Position numbers and translations under genes: made by a program
Notes under the pieces: generated by a model
The model's input: the letters and a program-made list of their open reading frames with translations, nothing else
The model's database searches: none
Told to the model about the DNA's origin: nothing
Assembly (NCBI GenBank): GCA_035551675.1
Contig: DASZMV010000037.1
Location: 197,869 to 261,868, forward strand
Direction: 5' to 3'
Origin: JAFECT01 sp035551675
GTDB lineage: Bacteria > Pseudomonadota > Alphaproteobacteria > Caulobacterales > Caulobacteraceae
DNA: 64,000 nt
Part shown: piece after piece, positions 33,993 to 43,010 of the stretch
How the letters are laid out: every line of letters starts with the position of its first letter
Numbering within the stretch: position 1 is the stretch's first letter

Positions 33993-35596
33993 GCATAGCC
34001 GAACCGCTCGACCCAAGGCGCCAGCTTGTCCAGGACCGGCCGCATCTCTTTTTCGTAGTCACGCCAGCGCCCCACGCCTGTGTCGGTGAGACCCGCGCGC
34101 ACCTGCGGCCCGCTCGGCGTGCGCACGGCGCGCGATTGCGCGGTCGCCGCGACCTCGGTCAGCGCCGCGTGCCAGTCGAGCGCGAGAAAATCGCACAGCG
34201 CCCGCAGGCGACCCTCGAAGTCCGCGACGAGGTCTTCATGCTTCAGGTCGAACCAGTCGAGGCCCAGCCGCCGCCGCGCCGCGTCGCCCACGCGCATGAA
34301 GGCGTCGTAGCAATCGGCCGTCCCTTCGAGGGTGGTGAACTCGTAGGTGAGGGCGTTCATCTGGAAGCTGTGGCGCAGGCAGCTCAGCACCACATCGCGC
34401 GGATCGCGCACGGCAAAGACGATCTTCGCCCGCGGAAACAACCGCCGGATCAGCGCAAGGTGCAGACCGCCGCCGGGCTGCTTGTCGACGAAGACGCGGT
34501 CCTTGGTGTCGAGCGTGGCCTCGCGCACCGTATCCCAGTACTTCCGCCGCCGCGCCTTCAGGTCCTGGCTGTCCATCGCGGGCAGGGCGTCGATCCCCCT
34601 GGGCTCATCGTAGAGACCGGCGGCGGCATTGGTCAGGGTCGGCCATTCCTCCAGCGTCACCACGTCGGTGTGTCCCGCCAGCGCCTGCTCCAGCAAGGTC
34701 GTGCCCGAGCGCGGGAAGCCGATCAGGAAGACGTGGGTGCGGCACGGATCATTGCTGCGTTGGTCAATCGACCAGGACTCGGGGCCGCTCTCGTCGATCC
34801 ACGCCGCGAGACGCAGCGCGCGCGCCGTCTCGCGCTCGCGACTGCGCGCCCGCTGGGCGTAGAGCGCATGTTGCGCGCTCTTGCCCTCGACATAGGCCGC
34901 GAAGGCTTCACGCCAGCGTGCCTGTGCGTGCAACGCATCGCCGAGTTCGAGCCGTGTGTCGGCGCGCTGGAACGGCGTAAGCCTGGGGTCGGCCAGCAGG
35001 CCGCGCAGCACGCTCTCCGCCGCGCGCGGGTCGTCCTCCACCATCGCAGCCTGGGCCAGCAGCCACAGGGCTTCGGGAAAGTTGGGCTGCACCGCCAGCG
35101 CGTCTTTCGCCGCCGCCTTGGCGCTCGGCCAATCGCCGCGCTCGGCCGCCAGGTGGGCCAGGCCCATCCGCGCCGCGAGATATTTAGGATCGCTGTCGAT
35201 TGCCGCTTCGAATAGCGCCCGCGCTTCGTCGCCGCGGCCTTCCGCCATCAGCACCCGCGCCTTGCCCTCGAGCGCCGGCGCGAACTTCGCGTTCTTCGCC
35301 AGCGCCAAGTCATAGGCGCCGAGCGCTTCCTTCGGCCGCCGCGCCGCGTCGAGACAGCCGCCCAGCCGGGTGGCGAGGTGAGGATCGTTCGGCTCGATCT
35401 TCACCGCCCGCGCCAGCAGCGACGCGGCCTCATCGAGTCGTCCCGACGACTGGTGCACGTGCGCGAGCACCACATAGGGCAGGGGATGAGTGATGTTGGC
35501 GCCGATCGCATCGCCCGCGAGGCGCGCGGCCGTCGCCATGTCGCCGCTCCTGGCGGCGGCGTCGATCTGGGCAAGGCGATCCTGATCGGTAGTCAA
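33989..35596 (-). CDS. TPR-repeat sulfotransferase family protein
   Basis: 535 aa: roughly residues 1-250 are tetratricopeptide repeats (DEAASLLARAVKIEPNDPHL is a clear unit), and 270-535 a sulfotransferase domain with the PAPS phosphate loop VFLIGFPRSGTTLLEQAL and a second site AKIVFAVRDPRDVVLSCLRH. It would transfer sulfate from PAPS to an unknown acceptor. TTG start overlapping the edd stop by four bases (TTGA), which places it at the end of the nag-zwf-pgl-edd unit. A related partial gene lies at the window's right edge. Confidence 0.85.
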   Translation of the reverse strand: MTTDQDRLAQIDAAARSGDMATAARLAGDAIGANITHPLPYVVLAHVHQSSGRLDEAASLLARAVKIEPNDPHLATRLGGCLDAARRPKEALGAYDLALAKNAKFAPALEGKARVLMAEGRGDEARALFEAAIDSDPKYLAARMGLAHLAAERGDWPSAKAAAKDALAVQPNFPEALWLLAQAAMVEDDPRAAESVLRGLLADPRLTPFQRADTRLELGDALHAQARWREAFAAYVEGKSAQHALYAQRARSRERETARALRLAAWIDESGPESWSIDQRSNDPCRTHVFLIGFPRSGTTLLEQALAGHTDVVTLEEWPTLTNAAAGLYDEPRGIDALPAMDSQDLKARRRKYWDTVREATLDTKDRVFVDKQPGGGLHLALIRRLFPRAKIVFAVRDPRDVVLSCLRHSFQMNALTYEFTTLEGTADCYDAFMRVGDAARRRLGLDWFDLKHEDLVADFEGRLRALCDFLALDWHAALTEVAATAQSRAVRTPSGPQVRAGLTDTGVGRWRDYEKEMRPVLDKLAPWVERFGYA

Positions 35597-37392
35597 TAGA
35601 GCACGCTGGCCCCCGCCTCGGCGCCTGTGGACTGGGCGCGCAGATGCCGGAACAGTTCGCGGCCGAGGCCATACTGCGGCTGAACGTGGCGCACCGGCTC
35701 GCGCTGCATCAGGCCCTCGGCCTTCACCGTCAGCAACCCGGCTTCGCCATCGAGGCGGATGACGTCGCCGTCGCGCAGGCGCGCGATCGGTCCGCCTTCG
35801 GCCGCTTCGGGGGTCACGTGGATGGCGGCGGGAACCTTGCCCGAGGCGCCGCTCATGCGTCCGTCGGTGACCAGCCCCACCTTGCGCCCCTTGTCCTGCA
35901 GCACCGACAGCGGCGGGGTCAGCTTGTGCAGCTCCGGCATGCCGTTGGCGCGCGGCCCCTGGAAGCGCACGACGGCGATGAAATCGCGATCCAGCTCGCC
36001 GCGCTTGAACGCCGCGATAAAGTCGTCCTGGTCATGGAAGATGATCGCCGGCGCCTCCACCACACGGTGTTGCGGCGCGACCGCGGAAGTCTTGATTACC
36101 GCGCGACCCAGGTCGCCGTTTAACACCCGCAAGCCGCCCTCGCGATCGAACGGATCGGTCGCTGCACGCAGCACCTCAGTGTCGAGCGATTGCGCGGGCG
36201 CGTCACGCCACGCCAGCGCGTCCCCATCGAGCCAGGGTTCGCGCGCATAGGGCCGCAGACCGCCGCCCGCGATGGTGGTTACGTCCTGGTGCAACAATCC
36301 CGCATCCAGAAGCTCGCGTGTCAGAAACCCCATGCCGCCGGCTGCGTGGAAGCGGTTCACGTCCGCCGAGCCGTTCGGATAGATGCGCGCCAGCAAGGGC
36401 GTGACTCGCGAAATCTCCGCGAAGTCGTTCCAGTCGATGATTATGCCGGCCGTGTGCGCCATCGCCGGGATATGCAGCGCGTGGTTGGTCGACCCGCCGG
36501 TCGCCATCAGGCCCACGACGCCGTTCACGATCGCGCGCTCGTCGATGACCTGGGCCAGCGGCGCTTCGCCGCCCTGGGCCAAGGCGACCGCCCGCTTCGC
36601 CGCGGCGGCGGTCAAGGCGTCGCGTAACGGCGTGCCCGGATTGACGAAGGCCGTCCCCGGCAGGTGCGCGCCCATCAGCTCCATCAGCATCTGGTTGGAG
36701 TTGGCGGTGCCGTAGAAGGTGCAGGTTCCCGCGGCGTGGTAGGCTTCGGACTCCGCCTCCAGCAGGGCGTCGCGCCCGACCTCGCCGCGCGCGAACTGCT
36801 CGCGCACGCGCGCCTTCTCCTTGTTCGGGAGGCCCGAGGTCATCGGCCCGGCGGGGACGAACACAATCGGCAAATGCCCGAAACTCAACGCGCCGATCAT
36901 CAGCCCCGGCACGATCTTGTCGCAGACGCCCAGGCACAGGGCCGCGTCGAACATGTCGTGGCTCAGCGCGATCGCCGTCGACAGCGCGATGACGTCGCGC
37001 GACATCAGGCTCAGCTCCATCCCCGGCTGGCCTTGGGTCACCCCATCGCACATGGCCGACACCCCGCCCGCCACCTGGGCGGTCGATCCGACCTCGCGCG
37101 CGGCGGCCTTGATCAGGTCCGGATAGGTCGCGAACGGCTGGTGCGCCGACAGCATGTCGTTGTAGGCGGTGACGATCCCCAGATTGACGGCTTCCTCTGC
37201 GCGCAGCCGTAGCTTGTCGCCGAGCGGGGCCGCGGCGAACCCGTGCGCGAGGTTGCCGCAGCTCAGGTGCGTGCGCGACCGTCCCTTGCCGCGCGCCGCG
37301 TCCATCCGCTCGAGGTAGTCCTTGCGGCTGTCGCGGCTGCGCTCGCGAATGCGTGCGGTAACCTCGGCGATGACGGGATGCAGCTCAGCCAC
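35593..37392 (-). CDS. edd: 6-phosphogluconate dehydratase
   Basis: Entner-Doudoroff enzyme forming KDPG from 6-phosphogluconate, 599 aa. IlvD/Edd family landmarks are present: SCGNLAHGFAAAPLGDK, GVSAMCDGVTQGQPGMELSL, CLGVCDKIVPGLMIGA, AAGTCTFYGTANSNQM (iron-sulfur cysteines), and DGRMSGASGKVPAAIHV. GTG start at 37392 with GGAG upstream. Downstream of pgl by 46 bases. The aldolase gene eda is not in this window. Confidence 0.95.
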   Translation of the reverse strand: MAELHPVIAEVTARIRERSRDSRKDYLERMDAARGKGRSRTHLSCGNLAHGFAAAPLGDKLRLRAEEAVNLGIVTAYNDMLSAHQPFATYPDLIKAAAREVGSTAQVAGGVSAMCDGVTQGQPGMELSLMSRDVIALSTAIALSHDMFDAALCLGVCDKIVPGLMIGALSFGHLPIVFVPAGPMTSGLPNKEKARVREQFARGEVGRDALLEAESEAYHAAGTCTFYGTANSNQMLMELMGAHLPGTAFVNPGTPLRDALTAAAAKRAVALAQGGEAPLAQVIDERAIVNGVVGLMATGGSTNHALHIPAMAHTAGIIIDWNDFAEISRVTPLLARIYPNGSADVNRFHAAGGMGFLTRELLDAGLLHQDVTTIAGGGLRPYAREPWLDGDALAWRDAPAQSLDTEVLRAATDPFDREGGLRVLNGDLGRAVIKTSAVAPQHRVVEAPAIIFHDQDDFIAAFKRGELDRDFIAVVRFQGPRANGMPELHKLTPPLSVLQDKGRKVGLVTDGRMSGASGKVPAAIHVTPEAAEGGPIARLRDGDVIRLDGEAGLLTVKAEGLMQREPVRHVQPQYGLGRELFRHLRAQSTGAEAGASVLY

Positions 37393-37438
37393 GAGATAAC
37401 TCCATTCTTTGGCGCGGATCGTGCGGGAAACCGCTGCG

Positions 37439-38200
37439 CTAGGGCGCCCAATAGACGCCGACGGGGACGGCGTCCTGGTGCAACAACGCGCGCACGGGCA
37501 GGGGATGGGCGCCGGCCGGTCCGGTCAGCGCCTTGTGATAGGCGGCGCGCTTGTCGGCGCCCCGGATCATGAGGGCGATGAAGCGCGATTCCAGGAGCGC
37601 GCGCAGCGTCAGCGTCATCCGTTCCGCCGACCCCGCGGCGCGATCGTAACGCACCGCGCGCACCAACGCGGGATCGCTCAGGTCCATCGCGCGCTCGACG
37701 CCTTCGCCGCCCGCGAACAGCGACGCCACGTGTCCGTCAGCGCCCATGCCGAGCAGGGTCACGTCGAAGGGCTTGCGCAGGGCGGCGATCGTCCAGTTAA
37801 TCTTGCTCTCGGCCTCGGCGGCGGTGCGCGCGTCCGCCTTCAGCGGCGTGAACCGCGCCCGCTCCGCGTTGTTCACCAGCAGGCGCTGGCGCACCAGGGT
37901 CTCATTCAGGTCGCTGCTGCCCGCCGGCAGCCAGCGCTCGTCCGACAGGGTCACGAAGATGCGGTCCCAGGCGATGCGCGCCCGGCACAGGCGGTCGTAG
38001 AGCGGCCCCGCCGTCGTCCCGCCGGTGACCACCAGACTCGCGCCGCCTCGCGCCTCAAGCGCTCCGCCCAGACGGCCGGCGACCTCTTCGGCCAGTCCGT
38101 GGGCCATGGCCAGCAGGCTGTCGTAGGCATGGAAGGATGGGCCAGGGGAGCCTGGGGCAGGAAAGCTCGGTGTCATCGCGGCGAGGGCCTTTCGGCTCAC
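37439..38200 (-). CDS. pgl: 6-phosphogluconolactonase
   Basis: Hydrolyses 6-phosphogluconolactone, 253 aa, SugarP_isomerase fold. Signatures: LVVTGGTTAGPLYDRL, FVTLSDERWLPAGSSDLNE and LLGMGADGHVASLFAGGEG. The GTG start at 38200 overlaps the zwf stop by four bases (GTGA); an ATG at 38176 is the alternative. Works between Zwf and Edd. Confidence 0.93.
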   Translation of the reverse strand: MSRKALAAMTPSFPAPGSPGPSFHAYDSLLAMAHGLAEEVAGRLGGALEARGGASLVVTGGTTAGPLYDRLCRARIAWDRIFVTLSDERWLPAGSSDLNETLVRQRLLVNNAERARFTPLKADARTAAEAESKINWTIAALRKPFDVTLLGMGADGHVASLFAGGEGVERAMDLSDPALVRAVRYDRAAGSAERMTLTLRALLESRFIALMIRGADKRAAYHKALTGPAGAHPLPVRALLHQDAVPVGVYWAP

Positions 38201-39657
38201 TCGTACCAGCTACGGCCGTCCCGTTCGACCAGGGCGAAGGCGCCGGCGGGGCCCCAGGTTCCGGCGACGTAGGGGTTGGGCTTCATCCCGGTCTTTTTCC
38301 AGCCGTGGACCACCGCGTCGATCCAGGCCCAGGCGGCCTCGGCCTCGTCGCGGCGCACGAACAGGGTGGTGTCGTTCTTGATCGCCTCCAGCAGCAGCCG
38401 CTCATAGGCGATGCGCCGCCGCGCCGGGAAGGCGTCCGACAGGGACAGGTTCAGCGCCAGCGGTTTCAGATCCATGCCGCGGCCTTCCTCCTCCAGGGTC
38501 GGCGTCTTGTTCATCAACAGCAGCGAGATCTCTTCCTGCGGCTGCAGGCGGATGGTCAGGCGGTTGGCCAGCAGCTCTGCGCCGTCGAACACCGAATGCG
38601 GCACCTCGCGGAACTGGATCACGATCTGCGACGAACGTTCCGGCATGCGCTTGCCGGTGCGCAGATAGAACGGCACGCCGGCCCAGCGCCAGTTGTCCAC
38701 ATTGGCGCACAGCGCGACATAGGTTTCGGTGTCGCTCGCCCGGCCGTCCGCTTCATCGGCGTAGCCGGGAACCGAATGGCCCTCCGCCACGCCCGCGCGA
38801 TACTGGCCGCGCACGGTCTTGCGGTCGACCTCTCGGCCGTTGAGGGTGCGCAGCGAACGCAGCACCTTGACCTTCTCGTTGCGCACCGAATCCGGGTCGA
38901 GCGACGCCGGCGGCTCCATCGCCACCAGGCACAGTAGCTGCAGCATGTGGTTCTGCACCATGTCGCGAATGGCGCCGTACTCGTCGTAGTAGCCCCAGCG
39001 CCCTTCGACCCCCACGGTCTCGGCCACGGTGATCTGCACGTGATCGATGGAAACCTTGTTCCACAAGGGTTCGAAGAAGGTGTTGGCGAAGCGCAGGGCC
39101 AGCAGATTCTGCACCGCCTCCTTGCCCAGGTAGTGGTCGATGCGGAAGATGCGGTCTTCGCTAAACCCCGCGCCCAGCGCATCGTTGATCGCGCGGCAGG
39201 AGGCGAGATCGCGCCCCAGCGGCTTTTCCACCACGATGCGATTGGGCGCCGCCGCCAGGCCGCAGTTCTGCAGGTTCTGCGCGATAGCGCCGTAGAGGCT
39301 GGGTGAGGTCGACAGGTAGAAAATCACCTCGCCCGCGCCCTCGGTCGCGTGCGACAAGCGCAGATACATCTCCGGCTGGCCGGCGTCGCCGCCGATGTAT
39401 TTCAGACGTTTGCGAAAGCCCTCGAACGCCTCGTCGGAGAAATGCTCGCCCGCGCGCTCGCGTACCGCCTCGTGCACGCGCTCGCTGAAATCCGCGTCGG
39501 ACAGCTGCGACCGCGACGCGCCGACGATGGCGAAGTTCCTGGGCAACAGACCGTCGAGCTCCAGGAAATAGAGCGACGGATAGAGCATACGCAGCGCGAG
39601 ATCGCCGGTGGCGCCGAAGATGACCATGGCGCCGGCGGTGGTCGGGACAGGGCTCAT
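38197..39657 (-). CDS. zwf: Glucose-6-phosphate 1-dehydrogenase
   Basis: 486 aa. NADP-binding loop VIFGATGDLALRMLYPSL, active-site signature RIDHYLGKEAVQNLLALRF, and the conserved VPFYLRTGKRMPER. Oxidises G6P to the lactone, first step of the Entner-Doudoroff route. ATG 39657 lies only four bases after the nagA stop, so it is almost certainly expressed with the nag genes, which is not its usual context. Confidence 0.95.
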   Translation of the reverse strand: MSPVPTTAGAMVIFGATGDLALRMLYPSLYFLELDGLLPRNFAIVGASRSQLSDADFSERVHEAVRERAGEHFSDEAFEGFRKRLKYIGGDAGQPEMYLRLSHATEGAGEVIFYLSTSPSLYGAIAQNLQNCGLAAAPNRIVVEKPLGRDLASCRAINDALGAGFSEDRIFRIDHYLGKEAVQNLLALRFANTFFEPLWNKVSIDHVQITVAETVGVEGRWGYYDEYGAIRDMVQNHMLQLLCLVAMEPPASLDPDSVRNEKVKVLRSLRTLNGREVDRKTVRGQYRAGVAEGHSVPGYADEADGRASDTETYVALCANVDNWRWAGVPFYLRTGKRMPERSSQIVIQFREVPHSVFDGAELLANRLTIRLQPQEEISLLLMNKTPTLEEEGRGMDLKPLALNLSLSDAFPARRRIAYERLLLEAIKNDTTLFVRRDEAEAAWAWIDAVVHGWKKTGMKPNPYVAGTWGPAGAFALVERDGRSWYE

Positions 39658-39661
39658 CGGC

Positions 39662-40885
39662 TCACTCCGCCGGGCCGCGCGCAGCGCCTCCGAAGGCGGC
39701 GGCTGGTTCGGGCGCGTGCGCGTCGAGGTCGCCCGATGCTTCGCCGCCGATCCAGGTCTCGATCACCTTCAGGTCGTCGTCCGCCGCGACCAGGTCGGCG
39801 CGCAGCCCCGGCGCGATGCGGCCGAACTCGCGCTCCAGCCCCATGAAACGGGCTGGCGAGGCGCCGGCCATGCGCGCGGCGGAAGCGAGGTCGAGATCCA
39901 GCATGGCGCATGCATTGCGCACCGCGCTCGCCATGTCCAGATCGGAACCGGCCAGGGTGCCGTGGGCGTCGACACAGACCCCGTCCTCCACAGTGATCAT
40001 CCGGCCCTGCAGCATGAAGGTCTTGGACCCCTTCATGCCCACGCTGGGCATGGCGTCGGTGACCAGCATGAAGCGGTCGAGCGGGCGGCACTTCAGCGCG
40101 ATCCTCAGCACGACGGGGTCCACATGGCGGCCGTCCACGATCAGCCCGCACCAGGCGCTCTGGTTCTCCAGGGCCGCGCCGACGACGCCCGGCTCGCGGC
40201 TGGTGAGGGGCGACATGGCGTTGAATAGGTGGGTGAAGCCGGTAAGACCGTGCTCCAGCGCCGCCTTGGTCGCCGCATAGGAGGCGTTGGCGTGACCCGC
40301 GGACACCACCACGCCGGCGTCCGCCAGCGCGCGGACGATGCCAGGCCGGGTCTTCTCCGGCGCCAGCGTCACCAGGGTGCGGCCGCGCTTCAGCGACGAC
40401 AGCAGTCCCAGCGAGCTCTCATCCAACGTCAGGAACTTGGACGCGTCGTGGACGCCCTTGCGCCGCACGTTGAGGAACGGCCCCTCGATGTGAATGCCCC
40501 ATACGCCCGGGACGCCCTGCGCGATGGCGGCGTCGACCGCCGCGATGGCTTCGCGCACCACTTCCAGGTCGTCGCTGATCAGGGTGGGGAGAAAGGCGGT
40601 CGTGCCGAACTTGCGGTGCGCGGCGCCGATGGCCGCGATGGTCTCCACCGTGGGCGCGTCGTTGAACAAGAGGCCGGCGCCGCCGTTGACCTGGGTGTCG
40701 AAGAAGCCCGGCAGCAGCAGCGCGCCTTCCAGGTCCGTACGCCTTGCATCGGCGGGAACCTCGCGCGCGCCGACCACCGCCTTGATGCGACCGTCTTCGA
40801 TCAGCACGGCGCGGTCTTCAACGAGCTTGGCTTCAGCCAAACCGCCGTCTTCCAGAATGCGAGCGTTGGTGAGGGCGCGGATCAT
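39662..40885 (-). CDS. nagA: N-acetylglucosamine-6-phosphate deacetylase
   Basis: Amidohydrolase removing acetate from GlcNAc-6-P, 407 aa. Seen are PGFFDTQVNGGAGLLFND, GIHIEGPFLN, the metal/substrate histidines in SAGHANASY and GFTHLFNAMSPLTSREPGVVG, and the catalytic aspartate in LVTDAMPS. The ATG at 40885 shares one base with the deaminase stop. The C-terminal tail (about 25 residues, Ala/Pro/Gly-rich) is longer than usual. Confidence 0.94.
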   Translation of the reverse strand: MIRALTNARILEDGGLAEAKLVEDRAVLIEDGRIKAVVGAREVPADARRTDLEGALLLPGFFDTQVNGGAGLLFNDAPTVETIAAIGAAHRKFGTTAFLPTLISDDLEVVREAIAAVDAAIAQGVPGVWGIHIEGPFLNVRRKGVHDASKFLTLDESSLGLLSSLKRGRTLVTLAPEKTRPGIVRALADAGVVVSAGHANASYAATKAALEHGLTGFTHLFNAMSPLTSREPGVVGAALENQSAWCGLIVDGRHVDPVVLRIALKCRPLDRFMLVTDAMPSVGMKGSKTFMLQGRMITVEDGVCVDAHGTLAGSDLDMASAVRNACAMLDLDLASAARMAGASPARFMGLEREFGRIAPGLRADLVAADDDLKVIETWIGGEASGDLDAHAPEPAAAFGGAARGPAE

Positions 40886-41964
40886 CAGACGGTCCGGGTC
40901 ACCTTGTTGAGATGCGGCGGCTTGTCGGCGTCGAACCCGCGCGCGTGCGAAAGCCGGGCGGCCATGCCGTAGAAGCTTTGAATCTCGAGCACGGGCTGCA
41001 ACACCGGATGCGCCTTCAGCGTGGGGAGGACCGTCGCAGCCGCTCCGTCCGCCCCCGCCAGGAGCACCTTGGCGCCGTCGCGTGACAGATCGGCGGCAAG
41101 CGCCTCCAGGCCCGGCCGCGTCGCATCGTCCTGGGCGAAGGCCAACACCGGAAACCCTTCGGTGACCAGGGCCATGGGGCCGTGACGCACCTCGGCCGCG
41201 CTGAACGCCTCCGCATGCAGGCCGCAGGTTTCCTTGAACTTCAGCGCCGCCTCCTGGGCAATACCGAAGCCGAGGCCGCGACCCACCGTGTACAGGTTGC
41301 GCGCCGGCGTCAGCGCCTCGACCGCCGCATTCCAGTTCAGATGCGTCGCGCGCTCCAAGAGTTCCGGCGCGCCGTCGAGCGCGGTCAGCAATTCCGCATC
41401 CTGCGCCCACTCGCCGACGAGCTGGATCACGGCGGTGAGGGCGGTAATGTACGACTTCGTCGCCGCCACGCTCAGCTCAGGTCCCGCGTGCAACGGCACG
41501 GCCGCATCCGCCATCGCCGCCAGCGGCGTATCGTCCGCATTGACCAGGGCGATCACGAAGGCGCCGCCGCGCCTGGCTGCTTCGACCGAGGCGAGGAGAT
41601 CGGGACTGCGTCCCGACTGAGAAATCGCCAGGCACACCGCGTCGCGCATGGCCGGCGCTGATTCGTACACCGAACTGACCGATGGCGCGGCGGAGGAGGT
41701 AATCACCCCGGTGCGCGTCTCGATCAGATATTTGGCGAAGGTCGCGGCGTGATCCGAGCTTCCGCGCGCGCAGGTCACCACCGCTCGCGGGGCGCGCTTG
41801 CGCAATAAAGCGCCCAGATCGCGCAAAGCCTCGCGGTTGGCGGCGATCGCATGGGCCACCGCCTGCGGCGCCTCTTTCGCCTCACGCGCCATCAAGCTTT
41901 CGCCAAGCGTCGGTTCGCGGCTTTCGCGTTGTTGCGCGGGGTTTTGCGAGCGCTCCAGATCCAC
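40885..41964 (-). CDS. SIS-domain glucosamine-6-phosphate deaminase (NagB-II type)
   Basis: Two SIS (sugar isomerase) domains without the glutaminase domain of GlmS; about 335-359 aa. Motifs: VVTCARGSSDHAATFAKYL, AISQSGRSPDLLASV, VAATKSYITALTAV and a C-terminal DKPPHLNKVTRTV as in GlmS. In Shewanella and Caulobacter-like bacteria such proteins replace NagB and convert GlcN-6-P to Fru-6-P plus ammonia. GTG start at 41964; the ATG at 41892 (MAREAKEAPQAVAH) gives a more standard N-terminus. Between nagR and nagA. Confidence 0.88.
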   Translation of the reverse strand: MDLERSQNPAQQRESREPTLGESLMAREAKEAPQAVAHAIAANREALRDLGALLRKRAPRAVVTCARGSSDHAATFAKYLIETRTGVITSSAAPSVSSVYESAPAMRDAVCLAISQSGRSPDLLASVEAARRGGAFVIALVNADDTPLAAMADAAVPLHAGPELSVAATKSYITALTAVIQLVGEWAQDAELLTALDGAPELLERATHLNWNAAVEALTPARNLYTVGRGLGFGIAQEAALKFKETCGLHAEAFSAAEVRHGPMALVTEGFPVLAFAQDDATRPGLEALAADLSRDGAKVLLAGADGAAATVLPTLKAHPVLQPVLEIQSFYGMAARLSHARGFDADKPPHLNKVTRTV

Positions 41965-41972
41965 GCCGGCGC

Positions 41973-42713
41973 TCAGGCTTGAGTGCTCAGCTCGGCCACG
42001 AAATCGTAGGCGTCGCCGCGATAGAAGGATTGGGTGAACTCGACCGCCTGGCCGCTCTTCAGAAAGCCGCGCCGCTCGATCAACAGCCCCGGATCGCCCG
42101 CGGAAATGCCGAGCAGCGCCGCTTGTTCGGCGGTGAACAACACCGCGCGCAGACGCTGCAGCGCCCGCGCCGGACGATTGCCGTGCTTCACCAGTGCGTC
42201 ATAGAGCGACTCGTCCACCTCCTCGAGCGAGTCGAGGCACGCGGCGGGGATGGTGGAATATTCCAGCGCCATGGGCGCGGCGTCGGCATAGCGGATGCGG
42301 CCGAAACGGAACACGCCGGTTCCGGGCGACAGGCCCAGCGTCATCGATTCCTCCGGCGTCACGCTGCCGGCGGCGCGGCTGATCCACACGCTGTGCGGCT
42401 TGCGCCCGCGCGCGATCATGTCCTCGGAAAAGGACGTCAGCTTGGCGAAATTCTTCTCGACCCGCCCCGATACAAAGGTGCCCGCGCCCTGGCGGCGCGT
42501 CAGCAGGCCCTCGCTGACCAGACCGTCCAGCGCCTTGCGCACGGTGATTCGCGAAACCTCGAACTCGTCGGCCAAGTCGCGCTCGGCGGGAAGGGCGTCG
42601 TCGGGCCCCAGCACATTGGCGCCGATAGCCTCGCGCAGAGCGCGCTGCAGCTGTTGATACAGCGGCTGCGGACTCGATTCGTCCAACGGTCCAAGGATGG
42701 TCGAGAGAGACAA
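41973..42713 (-). CDS. nagR: GntR/HutC-family transcriptional regulator, probable NagR
   Basis: 246 aa: winged helix (ERDLADEFEVSRITVRKAL) followed by a UTRA ligand domain (LIERRGFLKSGQAVEFTQSF). Homologs bind GlcN-6-P or GlcNAc-6-P and repress chitin/GlcNAc genes. A TTG start at 42713 is preceded by GGAG. It heads the minus-strand unit and faces the TonB receptor gene across a 297-base regulatory region with an ATTGGTAT palindrome, its likely operator. Confidence 0.85.
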   Translation of the reverse strand: MSLSTILGPLDESSPQPLYQQLQRALREAIGANVLGPDDALPAERDLADEFEVSRITVRKALDGLVSEGLLTRRQGAGTFVSGRVEKNFAKLTSFSEDMIARGRKPHSVWISRAAGSVTPEESMTLGLSPGTGVFRFGRIRYADAAPMALEYSTIPAACLDSLEEVDESLYDALVKHGNRPARALQRLRAVLFTAEQAALLGISAGDPGLLIERRGFLKSGQAVEFTQSFYRGDAYDFVAELSTQA

Positions 42714-42790
42714 GAACTGCTCCGGAGGCCAGGAGATAGGGCGTGGTTAGCGGTTTCCAACGGGTTATGCCATATGACCGTACCACTTGC

Positions 42791-42823
42791 ATACCAATAA
42801 ATCTAATGGAATTTGATTGGTAT
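42791..42823. promoter_or_regulatory. Palindrome in nagR / TonB-receptor regulatory region (probable NagR operator)
   Basis: Perfect 8-bp inverted repeat: ATACCAAT (42791-42798) and ATTGGTAT (42816-42823), 17-base spacer, in an AT-rich stretch of an otherwise GC-rich window. ATTGGTAT resembles half-sites recognised by GntR/HutC regulators of the NagR/YvoA type. It lies just before the plus-strand -35 and could control both directions. Confidence 0.6.
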
Positions 42824-42829
42824 CATTTT

Positions 42830-42859
42830 TTGCTTTCTTTGGTCGTAACGTCGTTATAA
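42830..42859 (+). promoter_or_regulatory. Predicted promoter of the TonB receptor-hexosaminidase-PTS genes
   Basis: TTGCTT (42830-42835) and TTATAA (42854-42859), spacing 18. It is followed by a leader of about 150 bases and the strong ribosome site AAAAGGAGGG just before ATG 43011. The adjoining palindrome would place a repressor against the -35. Confidence 0.45.
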
Positions 42860-43010
42860 GGTCCCATTCCGATGCCGGAGGATTCCGGAGAGCGGACGGC
42901 CGAACACGGCGTCCGGTTCATATTGGAGGGCGGGCCGAAGAGGGGCCCGGCTTCGAAGGGGAAGCACCGGCGCAGGCCTTGAGAGCCGCACGGTAAAAGG
43001 AGGGAGTTAC

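Noticed and set aside
42860..43010. Riboswitch in the 150-base leader of the TonB receptor gene
   Set aside because: Small hairpins exist (GGACGGCCGAACACGGCGTCC) but no known riboswitch consensus is recognisable.
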